A DNA stretch of 64,000 bases. It comes from SABI01 sp963677695. GTDB taxonomy: Bacteria > Spirochaetota > Spirochaetia > Sphaerochaetales > Sphaerochaetaceae. Made by a program: the position numbers and the translations under genes. Within the stretch, counting starts at the first letter, position 1. Each line of letters begins with the position of its first letter. The stretch covers positions 372,001 to 436,000 of the forward strand of contig CAXXUJ010000002.1 in assembly GCA_963677695.2 (NCBI GenBank), written 5' to 3'. This document shows positions 54,816 through 62,935 of the stretch, one piece after another. The notes under the pieces are model-generated. The model searched no databases and had not been told where the DNA came from. It was given only the letters and a program-made list of their open reading frames with translations.

Positions 54816-55841
54816 TTATACCATTCTTACGCCCATTTCTATTGCCTGAAGCATACTTTCGGGGTTAGCTCTGCCTTCACCGGCCTTGCCGAAAGCAACA
54901 CCGTGGTCGACGCTGCTTCTGATGATAGGCAGTCCGAGGGTGATGTTCACTCCCGACATGCTCAGCCAGGTATTTGTCGTGATGTCGTAGTTGAAGCCGG
55001 CAAGTTTAGTGGGGATATGACCCTGGTCATGGTACATGACGACAACGATATCGTACTGACCGCCGCTCATCTTCGAGAACACGGTATCGGGAGGAATCGG
55101 TCCGTCAACATTCTTTCCTTCACTTACTGCCTTCTCGATTGCAGGAATAATCTCATCAATCTCTTCACGACCGAACATGCCGCCTTCACCTGCATGAGGA
55201 TTGAGACCGGCTACAGCGATTCTCGGGTTTTCGATACCCATCTTCTTGAGAGCTGCATCGGCAAGATCGATGACTTTTCCAATCCTTTCTTTCTTTGTTC
55301 TGTTGATCGCTTCCTGAAGAGATACATGAGTTGAAACGTGAACAACTCTGAAATCGCCTTCAGCGAGCATCATTGCATAATCTTTCGTCCCAGTCAGCCG
55401 AGCATAGATTTCAGTATGACCAGCTTCATGAATACCTGCCGCATTGATTGCTTCCTTGTGTATGGGGCCCGTGATCGTTGCATCGATCTCACCGTCCATC
55501 GCAAGGTGAATGACCTTCTCGATGTACTCATACGATGCCTTTCCGCTCATAGCTGCAACAGTCTTGTATTTCAACTGTGACATATCAACATTTTTCATAT
55601 CGAGAACATCTACTGTTCCTAGTTCATATTTCCCTTCAGCAGGGGAGGCAACAGCATTGGTTTTCAGATCAAGGCCGCTGAACTTGATTGCTTCTTTCAT
55701 CACTTCAAGGTCACAGACAACCAGGGGTCTGCAGATATCGTAGGTGTGAGCCTCTGCGAGTGCCTTTGCTGTGATCTCCGGTCCGATCCCGGCGGGATCT
55801 CCCACGCTGATTCCTAAAATCGGTTTCTTGTTTTTTACCAT
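54816..55841 (-). CDS. PdxA2-type 4-phosphate dehydrogenase (first paralogue)
   Basis: The 341-residue protein belongs to the PdxA family. It opens PILGISVGDPAGIGPEI and has the three metal-binding His motifs: AGHTEIYA, GLNPHAGEGG and MYHDQGHIPTKL. PdxA2-type members oxidise and decarboxylate D-threonate or D-erythronate 4-phosphate to dihydroxyacetone phosphate, the step after a DUF1537 kinase; true PdxA acts in vitamin B6 synthesis. Context favours the sugar-acid role. AAAGGAGATAGATAC precedes the ATG. It is last of three genes read from the sigma-54 promoter at 57388-57405. Confidence 0.9.
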   Translation of the reverse strand: MVKNKKPILGISVGDPAGIGPEITAKALAEAHTYDICRPLVVCDLEVMKEAIKFSGLDLKTNAVASPAEGKYELGTVDVLDMKNVDMSQLKYKTVAAMSGKASYEYIEKVIHLAMDGEIDATITGPIHKEAINAAGIHEAGHTEIYARLTGTKDYAMMLAEGDFRVVHVSTHVSLQEAINRTKKERIGKVIDLADAALKKMGIENPRIAVAGLNPHAGEGGMFGREEIDEIIPAIEKAVSEGKNVDGPIPPDTVFSKMSGGQYDIVVVMYHDQGHIPTKLAGFNYDITTNTWLSMSGVNITLGLPIIRSSVDHGVAFGKAGEGRANPESMLQAIEMGVRMV

Positions 55842-55870
55842 AATCGTATCTATCTCCTTTGTATGGTGTG

Positions 55871-57037
55871 TTATTCCTGTGTATCGAGCAGGCGGAGATA
55901 GATATCACCGATCTGTTCTTCACTCAGGTCCACAGGATTGTTATCCATAAGTCTTCTATTCGTGTAAGCGCTCTCTACCAGTTCTGCAAGGTCTGTATAC
56001 TTTGCTCCGAACGAAGAAAGAGAGATAGGAATATTCAGGTCTTCAAGCAGCTGATGCAGTTCCTCAATGAGGTAGGCTTCAGCCGTGGATTCACTGTTGT
56101 TCTCATCGTAGCCGAAGCATTCAGCCACTCTTTTTGTTTTATCAGGCATAGCTTGAAGGTTGTATTCCATCACATAGGGGAGGAGCATTGCATTGGACTG
56201 TCCATGTGGAATATGGTACTTCACACCCAGAGGATAAGACATCGCATGCACCGCATTGGTACCACTCAGAGTGATACACATACCGGCAAAGTAGGAAGCG
56301 AGCAGCATGTCGCCACGTGCTTCAATATCGTTTCCGACATTCACTGCTTTTCTGATCGAACGTGCAATGCGTGTCATAGAATCGATTGCAAGAAGATCAA
56401 CGTAGGTGTTTGCTTTTTGTGAGAGGTAGCATTCCATCGCATGACAGAGGGCATCCATGCCTGTTGTTGCTGAGATGCTCGCAGGGAGCGTAAGAGTGAG
56501 TTCAGGATCAAGAATCACAAGGTCGGGAAGAAGTTTTTCATTGACCACAGCTCCCTTCGAGTTTCTGGAAGGAATTGCAATGATCGCGTTCTTTGTTGAC
56601 TCGGACCCGGTACCTGCAGTTGTCGGAATAGCAACCGTGAAAGTTGAGTGAGCAGGAACGGGTTCTCCGTCAAGAAGATCAAGAATTCCTTTATCAGTAT
56701 TGACCAAAACTCCACAGAGTTTGCCAACATCAAGAACTGAACCTCCGCCTATTGAGACTACGCAGTCTGCTTCAGCAGTTTTCACTTTTGCCATGACAGC
56801 ATCCACATCAGGGACTCCCGGTTCACGGGCAAGGTCGCTTATCACGGTACATGAAAGCCCCGATTCTTCGATTATATCGGTAACAATCTTCCCGATACCA
56901 CTTTTCTCGATACCTGCATCCATGAGAACGACGGTTTTTGAAAAACCGTATTCAGTGAGGAGGTAGCCAAGTTTCTTCACGGAGCCTGCTCCGAGTACAG
57001 TTCTTCCTGATGTTGATACATCAAATGCTAAGTTCAT
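55871..57037 (-). CDS. Iron-containing alcohol dehydrogenase
   Basis: The 388-residue group III alcohol dehydrogenase has the NAD-binding GGGSVLDVGKLCGVL, TTAGTGSESTKNAII, the metal-binding region GMDALCHAMECYLS and IPHGQSNAMLLPYVMEYN with its His ligands. It interconverts an alcohol and an aldehyde or ketone; in this pathway it may handle a short hydroxy-aldehyde such as glycolaldehyde, or a hydroxy acid. GGAGAATTATTC precedes the ATG, and the start overlaps the stop of the upstream gene (ATGA). Confidence 0.93.
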   Translation of the reverse strand: MNLAFDVSTSGRTVLGAGSVKKLGYLLTEYGFSKTVVLMDAGIEKSGIGKIVTDIIEESGLSCTVISDLAREPGVPDVDAVMAKVKTAEADCVVSIGGGSVLDVGKLCGVLVNTDKGILDLLDGEPVPAHSTFTVAIPTTAGTGSESTKNAIIAIPSRNSKGAVVNEKLLPDLVILDPELTLTLPASISATTGMDALCHAMECYLSQKANTYVDLLAIDSMTRIARSIRKAVNVGNDIEARGDMLLASYFAGMCITLSGTNAVHAMSYPLGVKYHIPHGQSNAMLLPYVMEYNLQAMPDKTKRVAECFGYDENNSESTAEAYLIEELHQLLEDLNIPISLSSFGAKYTDLAELVESAYTNRRLMDNNPVDLSEEQIGDIYLRLLDTQE

Positions 57038-57375
57038 GAATAATTCTCCTGTATAGATCTAGTACTGTATATGTCATTAATATAGATTGGGTACCTTTCC
57101 AGCATATATTCTTGTTCGTAGGCTTTTGCTTCCAACATGGATTGAACCTCTCCATCGACTACCAGTACCTCAATATGTGTTTCTTTCTCAAGGGAAAAGA
57201 TTTTTTCAAGGAAAGTCGACGCTTCTTGGAATGAGCAATGCCGATCTGGATTCCTTGACTTTGAATTGATCAACAGGTGCTCTATAACACGTTCCTTCCC
57301 GGATAAGGAAATATATCCTGTATTGTTTGTATTCGTGAGACCATCAGTTGTTTCGAGTTGTTTCATCTGATGCAT
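57034..57375 (-). CDS. Hypothetical protein, first gene of the sigma-54-controlled operon
   Basis: I do not recognise this protein of about 113 residues. It has no membrane segment, ends with many charged and Tyr residues, and overlaps the alcohol dehydrogenase start by ATGA, which supports translation. The open frame extends to 57435, but the sigma-54 promoter at 57388-57405 lies inside that extension. The start is therefore probably the ATG at 57375 or 57366, close to the predicted RNA start. No good ribosome binding site is seen. Confidence 0.5.
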   Translation of the reverse strand: MHQMKQLETTDGLTNTNNTGYISLSGKERVIEHLLINSKSRNPDRHCSFQEASTFLEKIFSLEKETHIEVLVVDGEVQSMLEAKAYEQEYMLERYPIYINDIYSTRSIQENYS

Positions 57376-57387
57376 TACCAACTCATA

Positions 57388-57405
57388 AAGCATCTTGTAT
57401 GCCAC
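57388..57405 (-). promoter_or_regulatory. Sigma-54 promoter of the hypothetical-ADH-pdxA operon
   Basis: On the reverse strand, AGTGGCATACAAGATGCTTT has GG at 57403-57402 and GC at 57391-57390, exactly ten bases apart. The -24 half TGGCA is perfect and the -12 half is ATGCT. The RNA should start near 57378. A sigma-54 activator gene is transcribed divergently from 57588. Confidence 0.65.
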
Positions 57406-57552
57406 TTTTTGCGTTATACATATAAAAATATACAAACTGTTTTGTGTAAAAGAAATGTATGCGATAAAATTGTTTTAGTACGAAACTATGAAACGGTGAT
57501 GTTCATAGAAATGTAGGAAAAACCAACATGGATAGAAAGGATGGAGAAAAAA

Positions 57553-57581
57553 TAGCCAATACCTCTGTCTCGTGATATACT
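57553..57581 (+). promoter_or_regulatory. Promoter of the sigma-54 activator gene, predicted leaderless
   Basis: TATACT (57576-57581) is followed by six bases (CCTCGT) and the ATG, the same layout as at ftsI. TAGCCA (57553-57558), 17 bases upstream, is a partial -35 match. No ribosome binding site is visible. Confidence 0.5.
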
Positions 57582-57587
57582 CCTCGT

Positions 57588-59480
57588 ATGAATATTTTAC
57601 TTGTAGCACCTTATCACGATTTGAAGGAACAGACCGAAAAAGTAGTTTCTTCCATTCCCTATGATATAGCCATAGTCGAAGGGAATCTCCATAAAGGTGT
57701 GAGAGCTGCACAGAAAGCTATAAAAGAACAGCCGATACAGGTGGTAATCAGCAGAGGAGGAACAGCTTCTCTACTGAAAAAACATGTAGATCTCCCTGTA
57801 TTTGAAATTGAAGTAGGTGGATATGATTTGCTTAGAGCGATACATCCACACTCCACCCTGAGTGAGAAGATTGCTGTAATCGGATTTGAGAATGTCATTA
57901 ACGGTGCCAAGAGTATCGCGAAGATTCTGGGGATAGAATTAGGTTACTTCCTTATCACAAAAAGAATACAGACAGTTTCGGTTGTCGAGGATGCTCATGC
58001 ATGGGGAGCTGAAGTCATTATTGGAGATGCAATTTCCGTAAATACGGCTCAAGAACTCGGATTGAAATCAGAATTAGTGAAAAGTGGTCCTGAAGCCATT
58101 ATCGGTGCTATCGAATCTTCGGTTACTATGCTCCAGAGCATAAATGAGGAGATTATCCGTAACAAACGAATGAACCTTCTCATAGAACAGTCAGATGTGG
58201 GAATTATATATATATCAACTGATGGTCTTGTACAATTAGTAAATACGAAAGCTGAAAAGATACTAAATAGAAGCAAGAGAAATATGATCGGATATGAACT
58301 TACTTCTGAAAACGCGCCAGTAGAATTGCTGAAGGCCTTAAAGAATGAAAAAGAACATCAGTTAATAAAACTTGACGGCAATGATTTTATGGTGGAAATC
58401 AAACGGATTAAAAACAACGAGAAATCCAGGGCCTTACTCGTGTTTATACAGAGCAGCAATAGAATTAAGAATCTTGAAGGAATGCTGCGCAAAGAGATGG
58501 TTGCCAGAGGTCTTATAGCGCAATATGATTTTGAACATATTACTGCTATTACAACCACCTTTCAGCAGGTATTGGAAAAAGCAAAATCCTTTTCTCACAC
58601 CAACGCTACAATTCTTCTTCTTGGCGAAACCGGGTCAGGAAAAGAAATTTTTGCGCAGAGTATCCACAATGCATCCCGTAGACGGCAGGGACCTTTTGTT
58701 GCTGTCAATTGTGCCGCTCTTCCAGACACGCTTCTTGAAAGTGAATTGTTCGGCTATGCCGAAGGTGCTTTTACCGGTGCCCAGAAAGGTGGTAAAGCGG
58801 GTCTATTCGAAATGGCTCATAAAGGAACGATTTTTCTAGATGAAGTAAATGATATGAATCAGAACGTTCAGGCGAGAATGCTTCGGGTTCTTCAGGAAAA
58901 GCAGGTGATGAGAGTAGGTGACAATCGAGTATATGATATAGATGTGCGTGTCATCGCTGCATGTAATAAGGATTTGTTCCAGGAAACTGAGACTGGGAGG
59001 TTCCGGAAGGATCTCTATTACCGCTTGAAAGTGCTCGATATCAAACTACCACCGCTACGGGAACGGTATGACGATATCCTACCTCTTTTTGAATCATTCC
59101 TTGATTTTTTTAACAGAAAATACCGGTATGATAGCTTTGATCTTCCTCAAGGGCTAAAAGATGCTATTCTTAGCTATTCCTGGCCTGGAAATGTAAGGCA
59201 ATTGCGGAATTTTGCAGAGAAAGTAAGCGTCATTTTTTCAATTTTTCAAGATACCGAAGAAGTTATCGAGGATCTCGTACATGACTTGAACTCTGATGGC
59301 AGTCCAAAAAATGAACAGGTAAGTAAATCGTCGGTAACGTTTGATGAAAATTCTGTTAAATGCGCTGAAATGGAGGTTATCAGAGCGTGCTGGATTGCAA
59401 ATAAGAAAAATATAAGCAAAACGGCCAGACAGCTTGGTCTAGACCGTTCTACGGTGAGAAAAAATTTAGAAGAGGAATAA
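57588..59480 (+). CDS. PrpR-type sigma-54-dependent activator (PrpR_N-PAS-AAA+-HTH)
   Basis: The 630-residue regulator has a PrpR-type N-terminal sensory domain (about 1-180), which binds small organic acids in known members. A PAS domain follows (about 195-290), then an AAA+ domain with Walker A GETGSGKE (346-353), the sigma-54 contact loop GAFTGA (393-398) and Walker B TIFLDEVND (414-422), and a C-terminal helix-turn-helix (KTARQLGLDRSTVRKNL). It is flanked by two operons with sigma-54 promoters, so it is the likely activator of both, sensing a pathway acid. It converges with the second pdxA-type gene, 13 bases apart. Confidence 0.93.
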   Translation: MNILLVAPYHDLKEQTEKVVSSIPYDIAIVEGNLHKGVRAAQKAIKEQPIQVVISRGGTASLLKKHVDLPVFEIEVGGYDLLRAIHPHSTLSEKIAVIGFENVINGAKSIAKILGIELGYFLITKRIQTVSVVEDAHAWGAEVIIGDAISVNTAQELGLKSELVKSGPEAIIGAIESSVTMLQSINEEIIRNKRMNLLIEQSDVGIIYISTDGLVQLVNTKAEKILNRSKRNMIGYELTSENAPVELLKALKNEKEHQLIKLDGNDFMVEIKRIKNNEKSRALLVFIQSSNRIKNLEGMLRKEMVARGLIAQYDFEHITAITTTFQQVLEKAKSFSHTNATILLLGETGSGKEIFAQSIHNASRRRQGPFVAVNCAALPDTLLESELFGYAEGAFTGAQKGGKAGLFEMAHKGTIFLDEVNDMNQNVQARMLRVLQEKQVMRVGDNRVYDIDVRVIAACNKDLFQETETGRFRKDLYYRLKVLDIKLPPLRERYDDILPLFESFLDFFNRKYRYDSFDLPQGLKDAILSYSWPGNVRQLRNFAEKVSVIFSIFQDTEEVIEDLVHDLNSDGSPKNEQVSKSSVTFDENSVKCAEMEVIRACWIANKKNISKTARQLGLDRSTVRKNLEEE

Positions 59481-59493
59481 ACCTCTTTCCTGA

Positions 59494-60423
59494 TTATTTT
59501 TTTTCGTTCGACATAGCCTGGGCCATCTTTAGCGCAAGGGCAAAGCTTCTCACTCGAGCAATACCTTTGTAGGCAATATCATAGGCAGTCCCATGGTCTA
59601 CCGAAGTACGGATGATCGGGAGACCGAGAGTGACATTCACCCCTCCGTCAAAATCAAGTGTCTTGATGAAAATGTGTCCCTGATCGTGATACATACAGAC
59701 AACAGCGTCGAACTTATCCCTGTGGACTGCATTAAAGAATACCGTATCACCGGGCTCCGGTCCTATGACCGTATAACCTTCTTCCCTCGCCTGTTCTATG
59801 GCAGGAATGATTTCTTCGATTTCTTCCTTTCCGAAAGCTCCGTTTTCTCCCGCATGCGGGTTTAAACCGGCAACAGCTATCCGGGAGGTTGGCCGAATTT
59901 TATCGAGCGCATCTGCAGTAAGTCTGATGACTTCCAGAATCCTCTCCTTCTTCACCCGTGCAGCAGCTTCCACGATTGATACGTGGGTACTTACGTGAGT
60001 TACCACAAGCTTTTCTGTTGCGAGCATCATTGTGACAGGTGGGTTGCCGCAAATATCAGCAATATATTCGGTATGACCTGAAAATTCAGGATGGGTGATC
60101 CTGACAGCCTCCTTGTTTATCGGAAGGGTGACCATTGCAGAGATTTCTCCCCGCACAGCTGCCTCTGCAGCTGCTTTTACATACGAAATTGCAGCATGAC
60201 CTGCTTTCCCATCCACTTGACCCGGCTTCAGGTCAGCCACGGTATAGTCGCCGATATCTATCACAGGAAAAGTAACTTCTCCTTCAACAAAACCTGCTGC
60301 ATAGCGAAGAATTTTTTTATTTCCGAAAACAACTGCATTCTCAGGAAGAATCCCGTCTGCTGCAGCTTTTACAATAATTTCAGGGCCGACTCCATTAGGA
60401 TCGCCCATAGTAATGCCTATCAT
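59494..60423 (-). CDS. PdxA2-type 4-phosphate dehydrogenase (second paralogue)
   Basis: This 309-residue PdxA-family protein starts MIGITMGDPNGVGPEIIVKAA and has the metal-binding His motifs SGHTEYIAD, GLNPHAGENGAFG and MYHDQGHIFIKTLDF. It is diverged from the paralogue at 54816-55841 and shorter by about 30 residues. Two copies beside one DUF1537 kinase may serve epimeric acids such as threonate and erythronate phosphates. I chose the ATG at 60423, preceded by GGAGGCTGCC; the frame goes on to 60459. It follows the dapA-like gene in one operon. Confidence 0.9.
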   Translation of the reverse strand: MIGITMGDPNGVGPEIIVKAAADGILPENAVVFGNKKILRYAAGFVEGEVTFPVIDIGDYTVADLKPGQVDGKAGHAAISYVKAAAEAAVRGEISAMVTLPINKEAVRITHPEFSGHTEYIADICGNPPVTMMLATEKLVVTHVSTHVSIVEAAARVKKERILEVIRLTADALDKIRPTSRIAVAGLNPHAGENGAFGKEEIEEIIPAIEQAREEGYTVIGPEPGDTVFFNAVHRDKFDAVVCMYHDQGHIFIKTLDFDGGVNVTLGLPIIRTSVDHGTAYDIAYKGIARVRSFALALKMAQAMSNEKK

Positions 60424-60440
60424 GGCAGCCTCCATTAAGT

Positions 60441-60468
60441 AAAACCCCCTGACAATCATCGTCAGGGG
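60441..60468 (-). repeat. Hairpin between the dapA-like and pdxA-type genes
   Basis: CCCCTGAC and GTCAGGGG form a perfect 8-bp stem with a seven-base loop; on the reverse strand GTTTTAC follows. It could attenuate transcription between the two genes. Confidence 0.6.
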
Positions 60469-60476
60469 CTTTATAT

Positions 60477-61364
60477 TTAGATAAGTGAATATTTTTCAAG
60501 AAGAGCTTTGAGGATTCCATCGATTTCTGCTGATGGGATCAAAGCGGGCATTCTGTTGTTTCCTACTGCAGGATCCATGATATAGAGTGCACGTTTCACG
60601 AGTGCAGGAGGGAACCCGTGCTGGTAGAGATCAGTCCTGAAAGCTGTTACTTTTTCCTGAGCTGCAGCGGAGCCTGCGACATCGCCTTCGGCGTAGAGAC
60701 GGAGAATATCATTTACCCACTCGGGAATGACATTGGCAAGACCGGAAACACAGCCGGTGGCGCCCATGAGGAGTCCGTCATGGATCATATGATCAGGGCC
60801 GGTATAGACGTCGAATTCAGGATGATCTTTTCTATAATCACAATAGGCTTTAAGATTGTCCGCATTTCCGCTTGTATCCTTGATACCTTTGATATTATTG
60901 ACTTCTGCAAGCTTAAACACTGTTGCAGGTTCAACAGGATTACCTGTTCGTGATGGGATGTCATAGATGTAGATTGGAGCGTCAACTTCTTCAGCGATTT
61001 TCTTATAGTGAAGATAAAGGCCTTCTTGTGTGCATGAGATGAAGTAGGGGGCTACAATAGCTATTCCATCGATGCCCAGTTTTGCATACTCTTTTGCTAA
61101 ACGGATAGATTCGTATGTAGAAGGTGTTCCTGCGTTCGCAAAAACTTTCACCTTGCCGTCAGCTTCTTCTATAGCTGCCTTTACGATAGCCACTCTTTCC
61201 TCAAAAGAGAGAGCTGAGAAGTCTCCATTCGTACCGCTGCAGAACAGGTTGTTCCCTGCCTCGATCTGTCGTCTCATCTGACGACGTGTCGCCTGAAGGT
61301 CTACTTCCTCTTGTTCGTTGTATGCAGTTACCAGTGCGGTAAAAGGTGCGATGAAATCTGCCAT
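60477..61364 (-). CDS. DapA-family lyase/synthase (aldolase-type)
   Basis: The 295-residue class I aldolase-fold protein has the Schiff-base Lys162 in GIKDTSGN and the catalytic Tyr134 in YIYDIPSRTGNP. The carboxylate-binding loop reads GTNGDF (44-49) rather than the GTTGE of true DapA, so it probably acts on a 2-keto acid other than pyruvate plus aspartate semialdehyde. In this locus a retro-aldol or dehydratase step on a 2-keto-sugar acid is likely. AGAGGAGATACA precedes the ATG. It is first of a two-gene operon behind a sigma-54 promoter. Confidence 0.9.
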   Translation of the reverse strand: MADFIAPFTALVTAYNEQEEVDLQATRRQMRRQIEAGNNLFCSGTNGDFSALSFEERVAIVKAAIEEADGKVKVFANAGTPSTYESIRLAKEYAKLGIDGIAIVAPYFISCTQEGLYLHYKKIAEEVDAPIYIYDIPSRTGNPVEPATVFKLAEVNNIKGIKDTSGNADNLKAYCDYRKDHPEFDVYTGPDHMIHDGLLMGATGCVSGLANVIPEWVNDILRLYAEGDVAGSAAAQEKVTAFRTDLYQHGFPPALVKRALYIMDPAVGNNRMPALIPSAEIDGILKALLEKYSLI

Positions 61365-61427
61365 TGTATCTCCTCTCTTGATTTATAGTATATGTAATGT
61401 TTGAAAACAGATGAATCCAACAAAAAT

Positions 61428-61445
61428 ATGCATATTTTATGCCAA
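61428..61445 (-). promoter_or_regulatory. Sigma-54 promoter of the dapA-pdxA operon
   Basis: On the reverse strand, TTTGGCATAAAATATGCAT has GG at 61443-61442 and GC at 61431-61430, exactly ten bases apart. Both halves fit the -24/-12 consensus. The RNA should start near 61418, leaving a 54-base leader with an AGAGGAG ribosome binding site. Confidence 0.7.
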
Positions 61446-61463
61446 ACATAAGAATAGGAAAAA

Positions 61464-61494
61464 AATAGGCTTTATATGCCTTGGAATGCCTATT
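61464..61494. promoter_or_regulatory. Candidate activator binding site upstream of the dapA-pdxA promoter
   Basis: AATAGGC (61464-61470) and GCCTATT (61488-61494) form a perfect 7-bp inverted repeat with 17 bases between, 45-75 bases upstream of the predicted RNA start. Nested copies of GCCT and GAATGC lie inside and just beyond it. A dimeric enhancer-binding protein could bind here. Confidence 0.4.
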
Positions 61495-61597
61495 CAGAAT
61501 GCATGTTATGAAAGGAATCAGATAAGAAAAAAAGGAACTGACGAATAAACCAGCAGTTTTTATGCTGTAATATTCATCAATCCCTATTATAGAATAC

Positions 61598-61619
61598 CGG
61601 CACACTTCGGAGTGTGCCG
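61598..61619 (-). terminator. Hairpin after the cysK-metY operon
   Basis: CGGCACACT and AGTGTGCCG form a perfect 9-bp stem with a four-base loop (CCGA on the transcribed strand), ten bases after the metY stop. No strong T-run follows. Confidence 0.6.
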
Positions 61620-61628
61620 ATATCTGAT

Positions 61629-62921
61629 TTATTTCTGTGAGGCCTCAAGTCCTTCCTTCAGAGCTCCAAGGATGTCATCGATATGTTCGAGACCGATCGA
61701 CAACCTGATAAGGTCGGGTGTGAGTCCTCCTGCTTTCTGTTCTTCCTCACTCAGCTGTGAATGTGAGGTTGATGAGGGGTGGAGGATGAGGCTCTTCGCA
61801 TCACCGACATTCGCTACGTGGGAGAAGAGGGGGATGGAGTCTATCAGCTTCACTGCTGCTTCATAACCTCCCTTGATTCCGAAGACGACCATGCCGCCGA
61901 ATCCATTCTTCAGGTACTTGGATGCCACCGGGTAGGAGGGGTCGCTTTCAAGTCCCGGGTGTCGTACCCATTCAACCCGTTTATCATTCTTCAGGAACTC
62001 TGCAACCTTGAGGGCGTTCGCTGAATGTCTTTCCATTCTTACCGGGAGTGTTTCGAGTCCCTGGAGGAAGATCCACGCATTGTCGGGTGATATCGCAGCT
62101 CCAAGATTTCGCAAGGGGACGGTTCTGAGCCTGAGGGCGAATGCGACCGGGGCGAGAGGTTCGGGTAGGTCATGTGCCCACCTGATTCCGTGGTAGTTTG
62201 CATCGGGATCATTGAAGAGGGGGAAATTCCCCTTCTTCCAGTCGAATCTTCCTGAATCGGTGACGATTCCTCCGATTGCAGTCCCATGTCCACCGATCCA
62301 CTTCGTCAGTGAATGGATGACGATATCTGCACCATGCTCAATAGGACGGAGGAGGTATGGGGTGACAAAGGTCGCATCTACGACGAGGGGAAGGTTGTGT
62401 GCATGTGCTATGTCGGCAACTGCCTGAATATCGGTAGCATCAAGTCCCGGGTTCCCGATCGCTTCGATATAGATAAGCTTGGTCTTCTCTGTGATCGCTT
62501 TTTCGAAGTTCTCCACCTTCTTCGGGTCTACGAAACGGGTTGTGATACCGAACTGGGGAAGAATGGTCGAGAACATCGTATAACTTCCACCGTAGAGGTT
62601 GTTTGCGGAAACGATCTCATCTCCATTCTGTGCAATGGTAATGATCGTGTAATGGATTGCACTGGTTCCCGATGCGAGCGCGACAGAGGCCGCTCCTCCT
62701 TCAAGGGCTGCAATGCGCTGTTCGAGTGCATCCTGTGTCGGATTCCCCAGTCTCGTGTAGATATTACCGAGTTCTCTGAGTCCGAAAAGGTTTGCCGCAT
62801 GCTCTGTGTTCTGGAACAGGTAGGCTGAAGTTCTATATATGGGTACCGCCCGTGATCCAGTTGCATCTGTTGTAATCCCTGCATGAATCGCCTGTGTTTC
62901 AATATGATATGTGTCTGACAT
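61629..62921 (-). CDS. metY: O-acetylhomoserine sulfhydrylase-like PLP enzyme
   Basis: The 430-residue Cys/Met-metabolism PLP enzyme opens HIETQAIHAGITTDATGSRAVPIYRTSAYLF. It has LASGTSAIHYTI, NLYGGSYTMF, VVDATFVTPYLLRPIEHGADIVIHSLTKWIGGHGTAIGG with the PLP Lys, and RLSIGLEHIDDI. MetY enzymes make homocysteine from O-acetylhomoserine and sulfide; some members also act on O-acetylserine. GGAGCAAACC precedes the ATG, 14 bases after cysK, so the two form one sulfur-assimilation operon. Confidence 0.93.
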   Translation of the reverse strand: MSDTYHIETQAIHAGITTDATGSRAVPIYRTSAYLFQNTEHAANLFGLRELGNIYTRLGNPTQDALEQRIAALEGGAASVALASGTSAIHYTIITIAQNGDEIVSANNLYGGSYTMFSTILPQFGITTRFVDPKKVENFEKAITEKTKLIYIEAIGNPGLDATDIQAVADIAHAHNLPLVVDATFVTPYLLRPIEHGADIVIHSLTKWIGGHGTAIGGIVTDSGRFDWKKGNFPLFNDPDANYHGIRWAHDLPEPLAPVAFALRLRTVPLRNLGAAISPDNAWIFLQGLETLPVRMERHSANALKVAEFLKNDKRVEWVRHPGLESDPSYPVASKYLKNGFGGMVVFGIKGGYEAAVKLIDSIPLFSHVANVGDAKSLILHPSSTSHSQLSEEEQKAGGLTPDLIRLSIGLEHIDDILGALKEGLEASQK

Positions 62922-62935
62922 GGTTTGCTCCTGAT

